The notes below the pieces were generated by a model. It saw only the letters and a list, made by a program, of their open reading frames with translations, was not told where the DNA came from and searched no databases. Shown here one piece after another: positions 36,366 through 48,900 of a DNA stretch of 64,000 bases; positions within the stretch are counted from its first letter, which is position 1; each line of letters opens with the position of its first letter. The stretch is from Rhytidiadelphus loreus (lineage: Eukaryota > Streptophyta > Bryopsida > Hypnales > Hylocomiaceae). The translations under genes and the position numbers were made by a program. The DNA lies in assembly GCA_947034895.1 (NCBI GenBank), contig OX344763.1, forward strand, positions 73,675,093 to 73,739,092. The letters run 5' to 3'.

Positions 36366-37264
36366 AGTTCGTCACAATTGTAGCTCTGCATAGACCATTT
36401 GGCTATACCACTAGTAGAAGTGCCTGTTTTTTTGGACATTAGGGGTACAACAAGGCAGTTTATTTGAACAGGAAGCCACAGTTGTGTCCCTAGCCATGGG
36501 AGTGAAAATTGAGAGTTATGTTGTACAGAACATCTGTATGTCAGAAGAAGAACGAGGAAAAGTTAAACGAAATGCAGATGTTGCCGCAGACGCCGCAGAA
36601 AATACAGGTAAGCTCTCTTGGACGTTGAGGAGAAAACGACAGTGCCACGTTGGCTTCTTACTTCTATTGACTGCAGGTAAGTTGAAGTAAAAAAGTTCAA
36701 ACACAGGTAAAAGTCTGCCCGCCTATTATTTACGCAAAGGACGTTCCGTTTTCAGACTGGCTAGTAAAAAAACGTCATATGGATGGATGGAATATTAGCG
36801 TATTTGGCCATTTCTGTGTTGAAATTCTTATCTTCAACAACTAGCGTGTACATATTTGGAACCGTTTCCATCATATTTTATTTTTATAAATATAATATCT
36901 GTTTGTCTCTAACATTGTACGTGGGGTTGATATTCAAGAGCCCTCGTAGAAAATGCTTGATATTAGTGGAAAATACCCTTCCATGAATGTATTGTTCCAT
37001 TCTTTTGAGAAAGAAGGGACTCATGTCAGGAGAAGTTGTTCATGGTTATAATATGGAAATTGTAAGGAAATGGACACTTTAATAGTGCAACATTATTATT
37101 TGAGGGTTCTATGAAAGCGAAGGTGAAATGTACAAGCATATGAAGCTTCCTGAAATTAAAGTTTTTTGCATGTATGAGCATCATAATTTTTGAATACATG
37201 TAATATAAATGATAATCAATGAAATCCGAATTTATAAAGAAAATGAGAGTGTTCATTCTGTCAT
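36366..37264. other. intergenic with a CACTA-like end and an exon-like stretch
   Basis: CACTAGTAGAAGTGCCTG at about 36409 looks like a CACTA left terminus, but no matching right end was found. Just inside it, 36484-36606 reads an open frame (EERGKVKRNADVAADAAENT) ending at a GTAAGC donor; a second CAG|GTAAGT occurs near 36678. This may be the first exon of a degraded element gene. Confidence 0.3.
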
Positions 37265-37268
37265 TTAA

Positions 37269-38191
37269 CCCTTAAAGGACCATCACTATACTTTCACCCA
37301 AAATGCTCCAAAACTGTCATTTCTAGTACAAGTACCAAAATTTTGAAAAAAAACTTTTTTTTCACATATCTAACCTTAGGATCTTGTATTATATAGTATC
37401 AAAAACATGTGGTAAAAATTTCAGACATTTCTGCCATGTGGATTGCAAGATATAAACATTCAAATTAACTAAAATCATTTTTTGGAACCTGCTAAAAGTA
37501 GGGCAGCTGCACTTCACAAGCTCACATTTCTATGAAGAAATGACCTAAATGGTGGTGCTTCTTTGGATTTGATTTCCTAGAGAAGTTGGCCACATGCTTG
37601 AAAAATTTCAAATCATTTGAAATAGTACAACATATAGGAAAAAAATAGTAAGTAGGTAGTAGTAGAGAATGATTAAAAATACTAAATTATTTAAAATTTA
37701 GATATGGAATTGAAAATTTTCAATCCCAATGGTTAAAATGTTGTAATAATGTATCTACATCCTACGATTTGTTTTTTGTCTAGAAATATTGAAAATTGGG
37801 TAACATAAAAGATTTCAAAGTTTATTTTAGAGTAGGAAATCCAAAACAGCGCGCAAACAAGAATTCCTCATAACTTTTTATTCATTGATCAAAATGGAAT
37901 GATTCAAATCTTTTTGTGTATATAAAACTCTGGAAAACCAATTCCAAATTTCTTTTTCTGGAAAAAGTGATTTTTTCAGATCTGCCCAAACTGCTCAGCT
38001 GGGAAAAAAATGAACATATAAGGCTATAACTTTTTACTCGTATTTCCAAATGTCATGAAATTTGGTGCATATGAAAGATATTCCTTTCCCCCACATTTTA
38101 TTAAAATTTCAGCCCCAAATATGAAAATCTCTGCTCATAGGTACCTGCCCAAAATTTCTATACAGCCAAAAAACACAGTCCGGTCCTTTAG
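37269..38191. repeat. ~0.95-kb repeat with short inverted ends, TTAA at left
   Basis: The left end is CCCTTAAAGGACC directly after TTAA (37265-37268). The right end is CCGGTCCTTTAG, giving a short inverted repeat TAAAGGACC/GGTCCTTTA. TTAA followed by CCC recalls piggyBac-type insertions, but TTAA is absent on the right, where the sequence runs straight into the DUF7869 element tail. No coding capacity. Related copies lie at 8401-9345 and 34001-34560. Confidence 0.5.
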
Positions 38192-38947
38192 AACACTATA
38201 TTCAAAATTTTGAGAGTTTTGGACCCTCTCAAAATAATACTGTCTATTTTGAATTGCAATTTTCATTAAAATGATAGTATAGTGATATACAAAGTCCTGA
38301 AATAAATTCTGTTTGAATTTGAGGTTTAATGTTTTCATGAATATATTAACCGATCACAACATCTTCAGAACACCAAGTCATGAGCTCTATGGTTGGTTGT
38401 AAGGGGTTGTATACTTTATTCAGGCAGTTCGGGTTCGATTCACGTTGAATTCGTATGAGCGACTAAGAGACAAACATGACTTGGGGCTGCTAGTGACTTA
38501 CACAGGTAGGAAAGTTGTAACAACCAACCAGCCCCTATCCGGAATGTGACAAGTAAAGTATATGTTTATCCAAAACAAAGTGGTTATACCCACTACCCCT
38601 TTTTATCATCACTTCACACTTTCAAATGAAATTTTAAAGAGATTTTATAACATATGTGCTCTGATAACCAATTAAAATAATACTTTGGAGTAGAAAATAA
38701 ATAAATAAAACACAAGAGTACATAAATAAAATATATTAATATTAAAACTAAATTTTCTTGTTTTTAAAAAACAAGATGAACTTTCCAAAACATACAACTA
38801 AGCAATACCAAATTATATATCCAAACCAACAACATCCAAACCTAAACCACCTACTGCAAAATATAAATTTCATCCACTTCACACAAGATGCGAATGTCAA
38901 ATACAAATCAAAACATGCCACACATGCACATACGTGCTTATGACTTC
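38190..38947. other. 3' non-coding tail of the DUF7869-like element
   Basis: Conserved with 24189-24960 (TCATGAGCTC, GGTTGGTTGTAAGGGGTT and others), so it belongs to the mobile or duplicated unit carrying the gene. No ORF of its own. Confidence 0.6.
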
Positions 38948-41816
38948 TCAATTATATGAAGCCAAACTTTGGTTGATGACTTCAATTTGTATAGCCGGAA
39001 TCTTGATCATGCACTCCACACTATCTTTTTGAACCCTGGACTTCCACGCAGTCATAAGAGCATCTATGTGTTGCCAAACCGGTGGTTCAGTTTCATCAAC
39101 CCTCCAACGCAAACCTTTTTCGCTATCCCATCCAGTATACAAGTCTTGAACATTTTGATTCCTTGATGTGGGACGAAAATATTGAATGAGGACACAGTTC
39201 GGATTCTCTGGGTTGGAATTCGGATTAGACAATGCCCTCGCAATCCAAACTGGATGAGAGTCACCATCTGTGGGTCGAACCGCAACAAAATAGCCTTCGA
39301 ACAAATCTCGTGCTACTCTAAAGGGTGGATTTGGGCGGCCACTCAATGGTCCAATGTATACTTCATCCTCCCCAAACTCTTCACGATCCTCACCGTCATC
39401 GTCTAATTGATCCACTTCACTTGCTTGAATACGGGTAGTTGGCCAGAAATCGTCCTTCAAAACATCAAAAGTAGGAAATGGTTCCATCAATGCTACCTTC
39501 ACGCCACGCCAATACTTCACCAAATGCTCATAACGTCTTCGATACTCCCCGGTGACATCAGCATTGTACAAATTCTCCCAATACTTCACAAACCCCGACA
39601 CACCTTTCACGATGTCTTCCAAGCCTTTCATTGGCTTCAGTGGAACTAGCAATGGCAAACCGCGTGGCCACAAACTTTGCCCTTCAGCATCTTCTTTCCA
39701 CAACTTAATGCCTCTTCCGTCTTCCCCTAACCAGTTAGCATCTGTGCACAAAAGCTTGTACTTCATGACAGGACATCTTGTTGAATCCAGATAGAACTTT
39801 ACTTGATGTGGTTTTGTGTGCCCAATAAGGATGTCATCACCATCCACAAATGAACCTGCAATGAAACCCTTGAAATCAGGCACCTCTTCAATGAGGTGAG
39901 GAATAGTGGGGATGGAATCCACATCCATAAAGGACTTCATGAGTAAAGGAATTGTAGGGAAGTTCTCCTTCTTCAAATCCATGCTCCATCTTCCAAATAG
40001 CGCATCAATGTCATCATGCGTGTGACCGACAATCATGAAGTTCACGTAGACTTCACGGAAGATCTTGTTCGCAACAAGAAGAGACCAAAAACAGAAAACA
40101 TATCTATTCTTATTGTCCCTAGTGGCATTGTCCATTTGCACGTTCAGAATTGGTGGTAACCGCATCACCGGGGTTAAAGTAATCGGCACCGGCGGCAGCG
40201 ATGCTTCGCACATACTTGCACCTTCAAGCACCGCCTTAAACAAATTGGTGGACTTTGAATTCTTGAACAACTCCCGAGAAGAAAACTTTGGTTCCAACTC
40301 TAGATCTCGCAACAACTTTGCCATTGAACCAATGGTATAGTTGGAATCATGGGCAAAGACATCCAAGCCATAATGCGCATAGCACACATCAGCATGACCA
40401 TGCGCAATCATTCCCGTCACAGAAACAGGTAGCTTCACAAGGCCATCAAGTTCTTTACTCTTGTGAGAAAAGACTGGAGAAGCAGTTTTGGCATGATCCA
40501 TCTTGTCATGTATAATTGTAACACATTCATGTGGAAAATTGAACGACCAATTCCGGTTTATGTAATACAAATCTTTGTGTGCACGAGCAGTGATACAATG
40601 CTTGGTCAACCTCTTGGACCACTTCATAGAACTTTGGGATCCAGCAATAGAACCCTTCATAAGCTCATTCAACTTGTCACAAGTACCACACCGAGCAAAA
40701 TTATCTCCCGGCTTCTTCACATCGTACTCTGGGAACTTGGTCGACCTAATCTTGCTCAAGTTCGAAGTAGAAATCTCCTTCAAACCAAAAGCTGCATTGG
40801 TTTCATTGAGTTTTAGTAATTGACCCTTCCATTGAAATGAGGCCGAGAGAATCTTGGACACAATCTTCTCACCTGCCTTCAAAGTCCTTGTACGATGCAG
40901 CATGTGATCGGCTTCCTTCTCTAGAATGCACTTCAACGAAGCCGTAGCTTGTTCGGTATGCTCTCCTAGGCTTGAGCAATCCCATGTTACCGTGATCCCT
41001 TGCTTCTCGATTGTCCTTCATGTATTTCAAATACCGGTAGAAGGTAGCCTCTGCGACCCCCGCAATATGCATCCATGCGCGCAAACACACATTTATCTCT
41101 TCAACCGTGACCATCCGCTTACCACTCGCATCGCGATGAATTTGTCTGTGCACTTCAGTCTTCATGAATGCTCTATGTTTGAACGTCGAATTTCGATACA
41201 TGTGTTCTTTGAAGGCCCGAATTTTCTCCCTAGGAAAGGGTTGAATGCAATTTTGGTTACAACACACTTTGCTAGAAACCTCGTTGATTGACTCTTGTGT
41301 GAGGAGTTTTTTTGTTTTGACAATAGTCTCACGAGGTGGGTTCCTTGAAGCACTTGTATATGGTCTAGCAGATTTCGAGGAAGGTGGGTTCAAGAGTGCC
41401 GCTCGCTGACGATTGAAATTGTCCCTAGCTTCATGATCATGTAGACTTGTTCCACGACAATGGACCAGTGTAATAGGCCAAGCCAGCAATGAATGTACGT
41501 GCTCCGCAGGAATATCCACTTCAGAATGTGACTTTGAAATGTGCACTGATACATGAGTGTCACCAAGAGGCCCATTGGCACCAAGTACAAGTTCAGAGTT
41601 CACACTATGACAAGTACCCTCTCCAACAAGTTCCGCTTCACCATTATACAAAGTAACAAATTTTGTATTCCACATTGGTTGCGGAAGCCCTTTACACTCC
41701 AGAATCCCAACATTCATTTGCTCAAGAGCTTGCAACTCATCCTCTAATGAGTCCATCATGTCATCCGGTAAAGAATTGGAGCCCATCTTGCCTACAATCC
41801 AAATAACATAAAACAA
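38948..41816 (-). pseudogene. DUF7869-like DDE-type transposase-like gene, frameshifted
   Basis: Upstream frame 41816-40869 and downstream frame 40936-38948 overlap. Reading TIEKQGITVTWDCSSLGEH in the second frame just upstream of its nominal start shows one protein of about 930 residues with a 1-bp shift near 41005-41020. Landmarks: CCNQNCIQPF; a helical region with VTVEEINVCLRAWMHIAGV; CGTCDKLNELMKG; then three Asp-centred blocks, IIHDKMDHAKTASPVF, LNVQMDNATRDNKNRYVFCF and FMIVGHTHDDIDALFGRWSM. The QMDN-NKN and GHTHDDID blocks are hallmarks of proteins now labelled DUF7869. Their spacing suggests an RNase H-like triad, though catalysis is inference. The acidic C-terminal region ends SLASYN. 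No intron is obvious. A truncated relative is at 24189-25486. Confidence 0.65.
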
Positions 41817-41939
41817 TTTAGAACTACGTAGAGAATAAATATTAGGAAAGGCATTCAGATTTGTTTCATTTGAAATTCAGATTGGTCCTAATGGAATTAC
41901 ATTATGAGACATAACATTTTTTAACATTATATTGCAAAG

Positions 41940-42850
41940 AAAGGGATGCCATTTAGGTTGGTGCAACCTGAAATGCATTAGTAGAATGTTGATTTCCAAC
42001 ATGACTTTTTAGATCGGATCAACCTAAATTGCACACCAATACTACAGATTTTTTCAAATTGTAATGTAGGTGTGGGACACAGAATTGAAGATATGCAATT
42101 CAGGTTGGTCCAACCTAAAATGCATTAGTGGACTATTGATTTCTGACATGGCGTTTGAGGTCGAATCAACCTAAATTGCACACCTATATGAATGAACTTT
42201 TCCATATAGAAACCTTGTCTTGAGACTTCGAATTGAAGGTATGCAATTTAGGTCGGACCAACCTAAATTGCACTTTTATACTTATGGTTTTTTCATATAT
42301 AAATCCAGACGAGGGATTTAAAATTGAAGGCATGCAATTCATGTTGGTGCAACCTTAAATTCATTTCTAGACAATTGATTTCCGAAATGACATTTCAGGT
42401 CAGACCAACCTGAATTGCACACATATACTAATAAACTTTTTCATATAAATACCTAGTCGTGAGAATTTAAATTGAAGGTATGCAATTCAGGTCGGACCAA
42501 CCTAAATTGCACATCTATACTTATGGTTTTTTCATATATAAATCCAGATGAGGGACTCAAGATTTAAGGCATGCAATTCAGGTCGGTGCAACCTGAAACG
42601 CATTTCTAGACTATTGATTTCCGACATGACATTTTAGGTCGGACCAACTTGAATTGCACTCATATACTAATGAACTTTTTTATATAGAAACCTAGTCGTG
42701 AGACTTTGAATTGAAGGTATGCAATTCAGGTCGGACCAACCTAAATTGCACATCTATACTTATGGTTTTTCATATATAAATCTAGATGAAGGACTCAACA
42801 TTGAAGGCATGCAATTCAGGTCGGTGCAACCTGAAATGCTCGTCTAGCAC
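41940..42850. repeat. higher-order tandem repeat of small palindromes, ~240-bp period
   Basis: GGTATGCAATT recurs at about 42237, 42477 and 42716. Each ~240-bp unit holds three versions of a palindrome with arms GCAATTYAGGT and ACCTRAATTGC around a CGGACCA-type centre; about ten palindromes in all. It lies 0.1-1.0 kb upstream of the minus-strand DUF7869-like gene, where a promoter or element terminus would be. Confidence 0.85.
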
Positions 42851-43768
42851 ATTGGATTTCTATGAATTTAGTGTAGTAACATGTTTTCATTTATAAATCA
42901 TAAATCATTTCTAAAAATAGATCCGTATTTTACGGAAACCCATTCACACTTAGGCATTCCTCGGAATACAGAAAAGAAGAATCTCACAATTGAAATTCCT
43001 TGAATGCATTGCAACTGATTGACTACCTACAAATCAAGAGTACGATGTGTAGAACAAAACACAAGTGCAACGCAGAAATCACTCCAACAAAGTGTTAGAA
43101 TTCAATCTCATGTGGGAGGACATTATCAGTACCTGCAAGATCAAGACGCCTACTTCAACAATGACTTGCTCCAGAAATTGAAACAACAACGTCAAGAAAC
43201 TAGAAATTGAACCAAATTTTGAGGGAGCGAAGAGGTGGACGACAGAAAATGGAATGAGAGTACGCAAACATAGAAGCCACAAGCGAATGCACAATGTTTT
43301 GGCGTGGGGGGGAAAGATCGTGCCAAATCAGAAGAGATAGTTCAAATTTCAAAAATTATTTTGGAAAGATTTGCCTTCTAATTTTCAGCACGTTTTCACG
43401 CAAAAGTACTTTTGGGATAAGTGCAAGCCGTCATTCCTTGGAAGATTCTTCTCCCATTTAACAGCAAACTATACACATATTTTCCGGGAAAGACTTTCTT
43501 TTGGAGATTCTTCTCTGTATTTCCAGTAAGGGAGAATGCCAAAGTCAACTCTTTTTCGTGAAGTACCAGCCTCTACAAAGCACCATTACTACACAATTTT
43601 ATAAATAGAACAATACATTTCAAAATTAGATGATACATTTCCAGGCATTTTTTCTTCCGCTTTCCAATAAAGCAAGTGTAAAATACAACTTGAATTTCCA
43701 AAAGTAAAAACTTTGTTTTGAATTTAATGTTAATTTTTCAAAATTTCAGAATTCTGATTTCAAGCTTC
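42851..43768. other. intergenic, nothing recognised
   Basis: No supported gene. The 63-71 codon frames around 43019-43294 on both strands overlap and look random. Confidence 0.3.
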
Positions 43769-43808
43769 AAACTTAGGGTTTAGGTTTTAGGTTTTAGGGT
43801 TAGGGATC
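43769..43808. repeat. degenerate interstitial telomere-like tract
   Basis: A run of TTAGGGTTTAGG and GGTTTTAGG units, variants of the plant telomere unit TTTAGGG, spanning about 40 bp. Too short and degenerate to be a chromosome end. Confidence 0.7.
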
Positions 43809-43879
43809 TCTTTTAAAAAAACTACTTGAAATATTCTAAATGGAAAAAAAAGAACTCAGAATTCATAAAGAAGAAACTA

Positions 43880-44280
43880 AAGAATCCAAAAAAATATATG
43901 CAAACATGTGGTGGCAATTATTTTTAAAGTGCAAGTATTCTTAAGTTGCAATTATTCTTAAATTCATGGATCCAAAAAAATATGCTATTGGTGAAAACTT
44001 TGAATGACCTTGTACATGAAATTAGAAATAAGTGCACAAACCTTGCGCTCTAACTTAATGTCCACGAAAATTGGAACTCGTGAAATTCACCCATGAAAGT
44101 TTTACATAAAACATGTTGTAGAAGTTGCAATTATTCGTGAACACAAGAATTCAAAAAAATATGCTATTGGTGGTCACTTGCAATGACCTTATTTTAGAAA
44201 CAAAAATTTGAAGCAAGAAGCTGCCATGTACTTTCATGTCCAAAAAAATATGCAATTGGTGGTCATAAAGAACATTTAAA
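43880..44280. repeat. degenerate direct repeat, AAAAAAATATGC-centred
   Basis: Four occurrences of (T/A)CCAAAAAAATATGCnATTGGTGG-like sequence near 43888, 43975, 44152 and 44241, spaced 90-180 bp apart. Non-coding. Confidence 0.55.
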
Positions 44281-45424
44281 ATATTAAAACTACTCAAACT
44301 AATAATTTCATTGGGTTCGATTTAACTTCAGAGTATTGTATATACTAATAGTAGGGGCCTTGAACTCTGAATGTGAAAATTTTAATAAAAAATTATCTTC
44401 ATGGATTGTTACTTCTAGCAAACAGATTTAAATACAAATGTTTTTTTGAATAACCTTCACCTTCGATGGAATGATTTGGCAGGACAGGGCGGGACAACCA
44501 TGTGTGAAGTTTGGCCTCCAATTTTGGGCTCTATCTTGACCTAAGTTAAATATAGCTTTGCGGTGGCTAACCAAACTAATGTATTGTACACGATGCAAGC
44601 TTATGCAAACTGATCTGTGATTTTGTTTTTACTTTCCTCTATGCATTCAATTGATATAATTAGTTCAGATAGTAGCATTTGCAGAAGGAGTCCACGTTTG
44701 GTCTTGACTAATTCTTGGCACCTGTCCCCCTCTTGTTTTATTTAGATAATTTTTTTTTTTTCATTTTCTATGAAATGGCAAAGTGTGGATATTAAATGTT
44801 ATAGTTGTGCACTATGTTTCAACATTCATCCATGTATTGGATTTTAAATTATAAACTACGCATCTATAATCCTATTTTCATTTTTAATGTGCTGATTTTC
44901 TTGGACTAGGAGTGTAAGTGGCAATTTCATCCAAAATTTTACTAAAAATTTCCTATAGCTTGTGTTGGCCCAAATTTTTTTGGTGCTTTTGAGCACCAAA
45001 TTGCCCAAAATATACACATTGAATGATGTAGATACCTGCTTTCACATAATGTATCACCAATATATCTAAACATGGTGGCAGGTTCATTAAAATCTAATAT
45101 AAGGTAGTGTGCTCTAAAAGCGCCCACCTTCTTCAAATTGTCCCTGTTTTGAGGTGAACAATGGAGACTTGGTGATCTTTAAGTGGACCACTCTAGCAAT
45201 TAAGTGCATTGAGAAAAGAATTAGTTTTCTACTGCAAGAGCCAATCATTGCCTTTGATTTTTGCACATCTGTTTACAAATTGCAAGTCGAGAGATTTTGG
45301 GGGACCTATGGTCACAAATAGGTGCCTATGCCTTGAATCTTTGAAAATTTATAAGTAAGCCGAAAATACTTCTGTTAGTTTCTACATCCGTGGAGGGTGC
45401 CGTTCAGGCCACAAGCATGCCAAT
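44281..45424. other. AT-rich intergenic sequence
   Basis: No supported gene or element boundary. The 64-codon minus-strand frame at 44942-45136 is unremarkable. Confidence 0.3.
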
Positions 45425-45660
45425 CACTACAAGAAAACTGTGTTTCAGGTGACGTTTTGTAATTTTTTTAGCCGATTGAGAGGCAACATCCGAAAAAAGA
45501 ACTTGTCTTTTTTTGGCAATTATCATGTCCAATCTAACATTTGCATGTCAGAGTGGACATGATTATTGCCAAAATAACAGAAGTCGTTTCTGTCGTTGTC
45601 ACCTACAAACCGGCTCAGAAAATTACAAAATGTCGCCTACAACACGGGTTTCTCATAGTG
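45425..45660. mobile_element. CACTA-type MITE, 236 bp
   Basis: Left end CACTACAAGAAAACTGTG, right end CACGGGTTTCTCATAGTG, with subterminal inverted homology around GTGACGTTTTGTAATTTT and GAAAATTACAAAATGTCGCC. CAAT lies on both sides (45421-45424 and 45661-45664), a 4-bp rather than the usual 3-bp duplication. The internal part includes an inverted pair around TGTCCAATCTAAC. Related to 10399-10418 and 10877-11033. Confidence 0.8.
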
Positions 45661-45911
45661 CAATGAAAATTGAAGACACAGAGCTCCTGAACTACGTGAG
45701 TGCCTTCTCAACCATGTTGCTAGTAGCACCCATACATGCGATCTGACATGCCCATCATAGAGTCAGTTGCACTAGTATGCTTACAAAAATGCTATCGTGT
45801 TACATATTGGTGAACTGTACAATGTTCATTTGCATCACATGCAAATGGACATTACTGTCTGTCATACGTTTAGCACACTAAGAATGTGAACGTACGTAGG
45901 GCTCATCTTTC

Positions 45912-48900
45912 CTAGTCATCCACTGCAGTGCCTTCTTCGGTAGCAGTACCTTCTACAACTGTAATGTATTGCCCGCCCACTGTCGCCGCTTGCCTTGGTG
46001 GCTCAACATTCAGCATTTGTGGTTGCAGTCCTACAAAGTTCTCATCATCGCCCACATGGATGACGTTTGGGATACTCTCTGTACATTGCAGTTCGCCACG
46101 TCTACCTCTGACGTCAGTCCTACATATTATTTTCCAACCATGTCTATGTGGATCGTTTGAAAAGAACACTTGTTGGCAATGTAGGGGGAACGCAAAAGAG
46201 TTAGCATGCACGTTGCCATCCATGTGGTTGAAATTAGCCAAACTGAAGTCATAACGATCCCATTGAACGGTTGGATATCGAATGTCATGACTTGGCTTCA
46301 CCTAATTGCAGAGAAGGACTGTGGTGCAATGATTTTGGTAATCCAATTCCAGAATTTCCTCTATGTACCCAACGTACACTCAGCCAGCATGCCATTCACA
46401 AGACCCCAACGTAGTTGGCGTGTGAATGTTGCAACGACACAAGAGTCTCTCATGACAAGGGCATCTTCGGAACTGCGTACTCGTAAATGCATTCCAAATG
46501 CATGCATGTATCTATGCGACACGGCATACCTCTCCGGAGGTTGTGCATACTGTATTATGTCAGCATGCACGTGCTGACCTGCACGCAAGGCGTTTCTAAT
46601 GAACGAACGCAACCAATCTGCAAAGCATGGTAAGTCTCTCAATTCGGGCGGATAACTCACAGCGTGCCTACCACGGCCTCCACGTGATTGTTGATGGAAT
46701 GTTTCCCGTTCAGCCCATCTACGTCCCTTTTCAATTATGTATTGCTTGCAATTTCATGGAATACCAAGAAATGAATCCGCTAAACACGACATGGTCGTCC
46801 AGCAATGTGTAATTGGTTGTTCTAATGAATGTCAGATACAACAAATCATTACACAATATGCAGACCACATTTAGAGAGATCTTGTGCTACTTGTTCTACA
46901 AAGTTTTACAAGCATGCTGTATAATTCAGCTGATTGTTGTTTCCTACAGAGCACACATGCAACTACTATTTTTAATTGGACATTTCAAAATGAGAAAAGC
47001 ATTGCCTCCTATTCACATATGGTTATGGTGGACAAGACAACATAGACTTGTAGTATATGGAACTCACTGTCGCAAAGGTTCCAGTGTTGTTGCATTGTCA
47101 AGAACAAATGCATGTGCGTACTGACGCATGTCGACGGTTAGTTTGCGCTTCTTCGTTTCATTTGCACGCAGTACCTCATCATTCATGGTTGCGTCTTCTA
47201 TAGGGTCCCACATGCAGTGTGTTGTTCCCCTGTACTGCTTCAAATACTCCGTACAGAATCCTAATGCATCCTCCATTCGATAACCTTCCGCGATGCTTCC
47301 CTTTGGATGTGCTAACGTACGAACGTGGTCCTTCAGTGTCTTCATGTACCTCTCAGTGGGATACATCCAATGGCAATGAACAGGACCGCATATAAATAAT
47401 TGCTGAACGAGATGCACAAGAAGATGTGACATAATGTTCAGAATCTTCGGTGGGAATTCCTTCTCCAGCATGCACGTTGCGAGAACAACATCTCGCAGCA
47501 ACTGCTGCTGCTCTGACAAGCGTACCTCTTTCTCACATAAGTTTTGGAAAACTCTGCAGATTTTTATTATTGCCAAATGGACATTCTCGTCCAGAACGTT
47601 TCGAACCGCTACTGGAAGTATCTACACAATTACAACATAGGAACAACAGGAATTACTTATTGTGTTTGAACATCAAGAATTCACACAGAACAGTGTCCAG
47701 AAGGTGTTGTAATGAAGAGGCACACTTCACTGTTCAACACTGTGTCTAGCTATTCATAATCTTGTTTATATTCTCGTTCTACAAAATGCTAGAAGTATGA
47801 GTGGACATGCTTGAGCATGGCCAATTTTCCTTCCATGTGTTGTACACAACGCTACAAATATAGTTATTAAAAGCAATTGTGATAGTCCACCCCACAAACC
47901 ACAAACCATTATGAATAGGAGTTTTCCCCCATGCACTCGCATAGTTCGTATATAGAGTAAGGAAGCAGCGTTGTCATACCTGCTGCATTAGTACATGGTA
48001 GTCATGGGTTTTCATGTACTGCAGTTTCCCATCTTTCAAACGCTTGTGAATGGAGCCAACGTAGTTAGTTGGTGTACGCATATTGGAAATAATGTCCACA
48101 AATTCCCTTCATTCGTCTAGTTTCAATACATAAGGTGCTGGTGGCATGTAAAACTCGTCTCGGTTCCGCCTCGCCGGTTGTAACCAAATCTCTTCACACA
48201 CTTACAAGTCTTGCGCATCTTGGCGACTTCCAACGCTATCATTCATACCTAGAATTGTCTTTAGAATGTTCTTACACAAATTCTTCTCGCAATGCATGAC
48301 ATCCAGAATGTGCGGGGCTAATAGATGCTGCACCATAGAGTACAACATGTACATAAGGTTAAACGCAGTCTTGTTTCAATACACATTATGAAGGGACATG
48401 CATTAAGTTCCATAGAACACCTAACAAATATATATTTGGCTTTTTTTTCATTGCACATACAACAATGCAGAAGAATTTGCTTTCCAAGATGTCGTTCTAT
48501 TATCTCATTTGTACAATTGCAAAGGTTTTCTGAATGGGACATCCACAGAAGCAGTACATACACAGTAGAGTGTGCACATGCAATAGAAAGTAGTAAGTAC
48601 TCTTCACTAATCTACCGCACAACAATTGTTTGTGAATGCTTAGCATTTGCACTTGCGCTTCCTAAATGCTTCAATAATACATACCTGCCAATATGGAAGT
48701 TCAAATAATGCTAGTAGTAATTTCACGCGTGTGTAATGCACCGGATCATCTTGAGCATTCTCCTTCCCACCAAGGTCGAGGTATGATTGTCTCCACGCAG
48801 CATATCTGATCACATCCAAGCTAGACATGGTAGGAGGTTGACAACGATGCTCCACTTTGCCATTGAACCTTTTGTTGCGGCGGTAGGGATAATGTCGTGG

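Noticed and set aside
25009..39166. Similar plus-strand peptides at 25009-25251 and 38969-39166
   Set aside because: They are antisense shadows of the C-terminal part of the DUF7869-like gene; the similarity reflects duplicated DNA, not a plus-strand gene.
41940..42850. CRISPR-like array
   Set aside because: Repeats are palindromes in a higher-order tandem with conserved spacers, in a plant-type genome without cas genes.
43769..43808. Chromosome end
   Set aside because: Only about 40 bp of degenerate TTTAGGG-like sequence with unrelated DNA on both sides.
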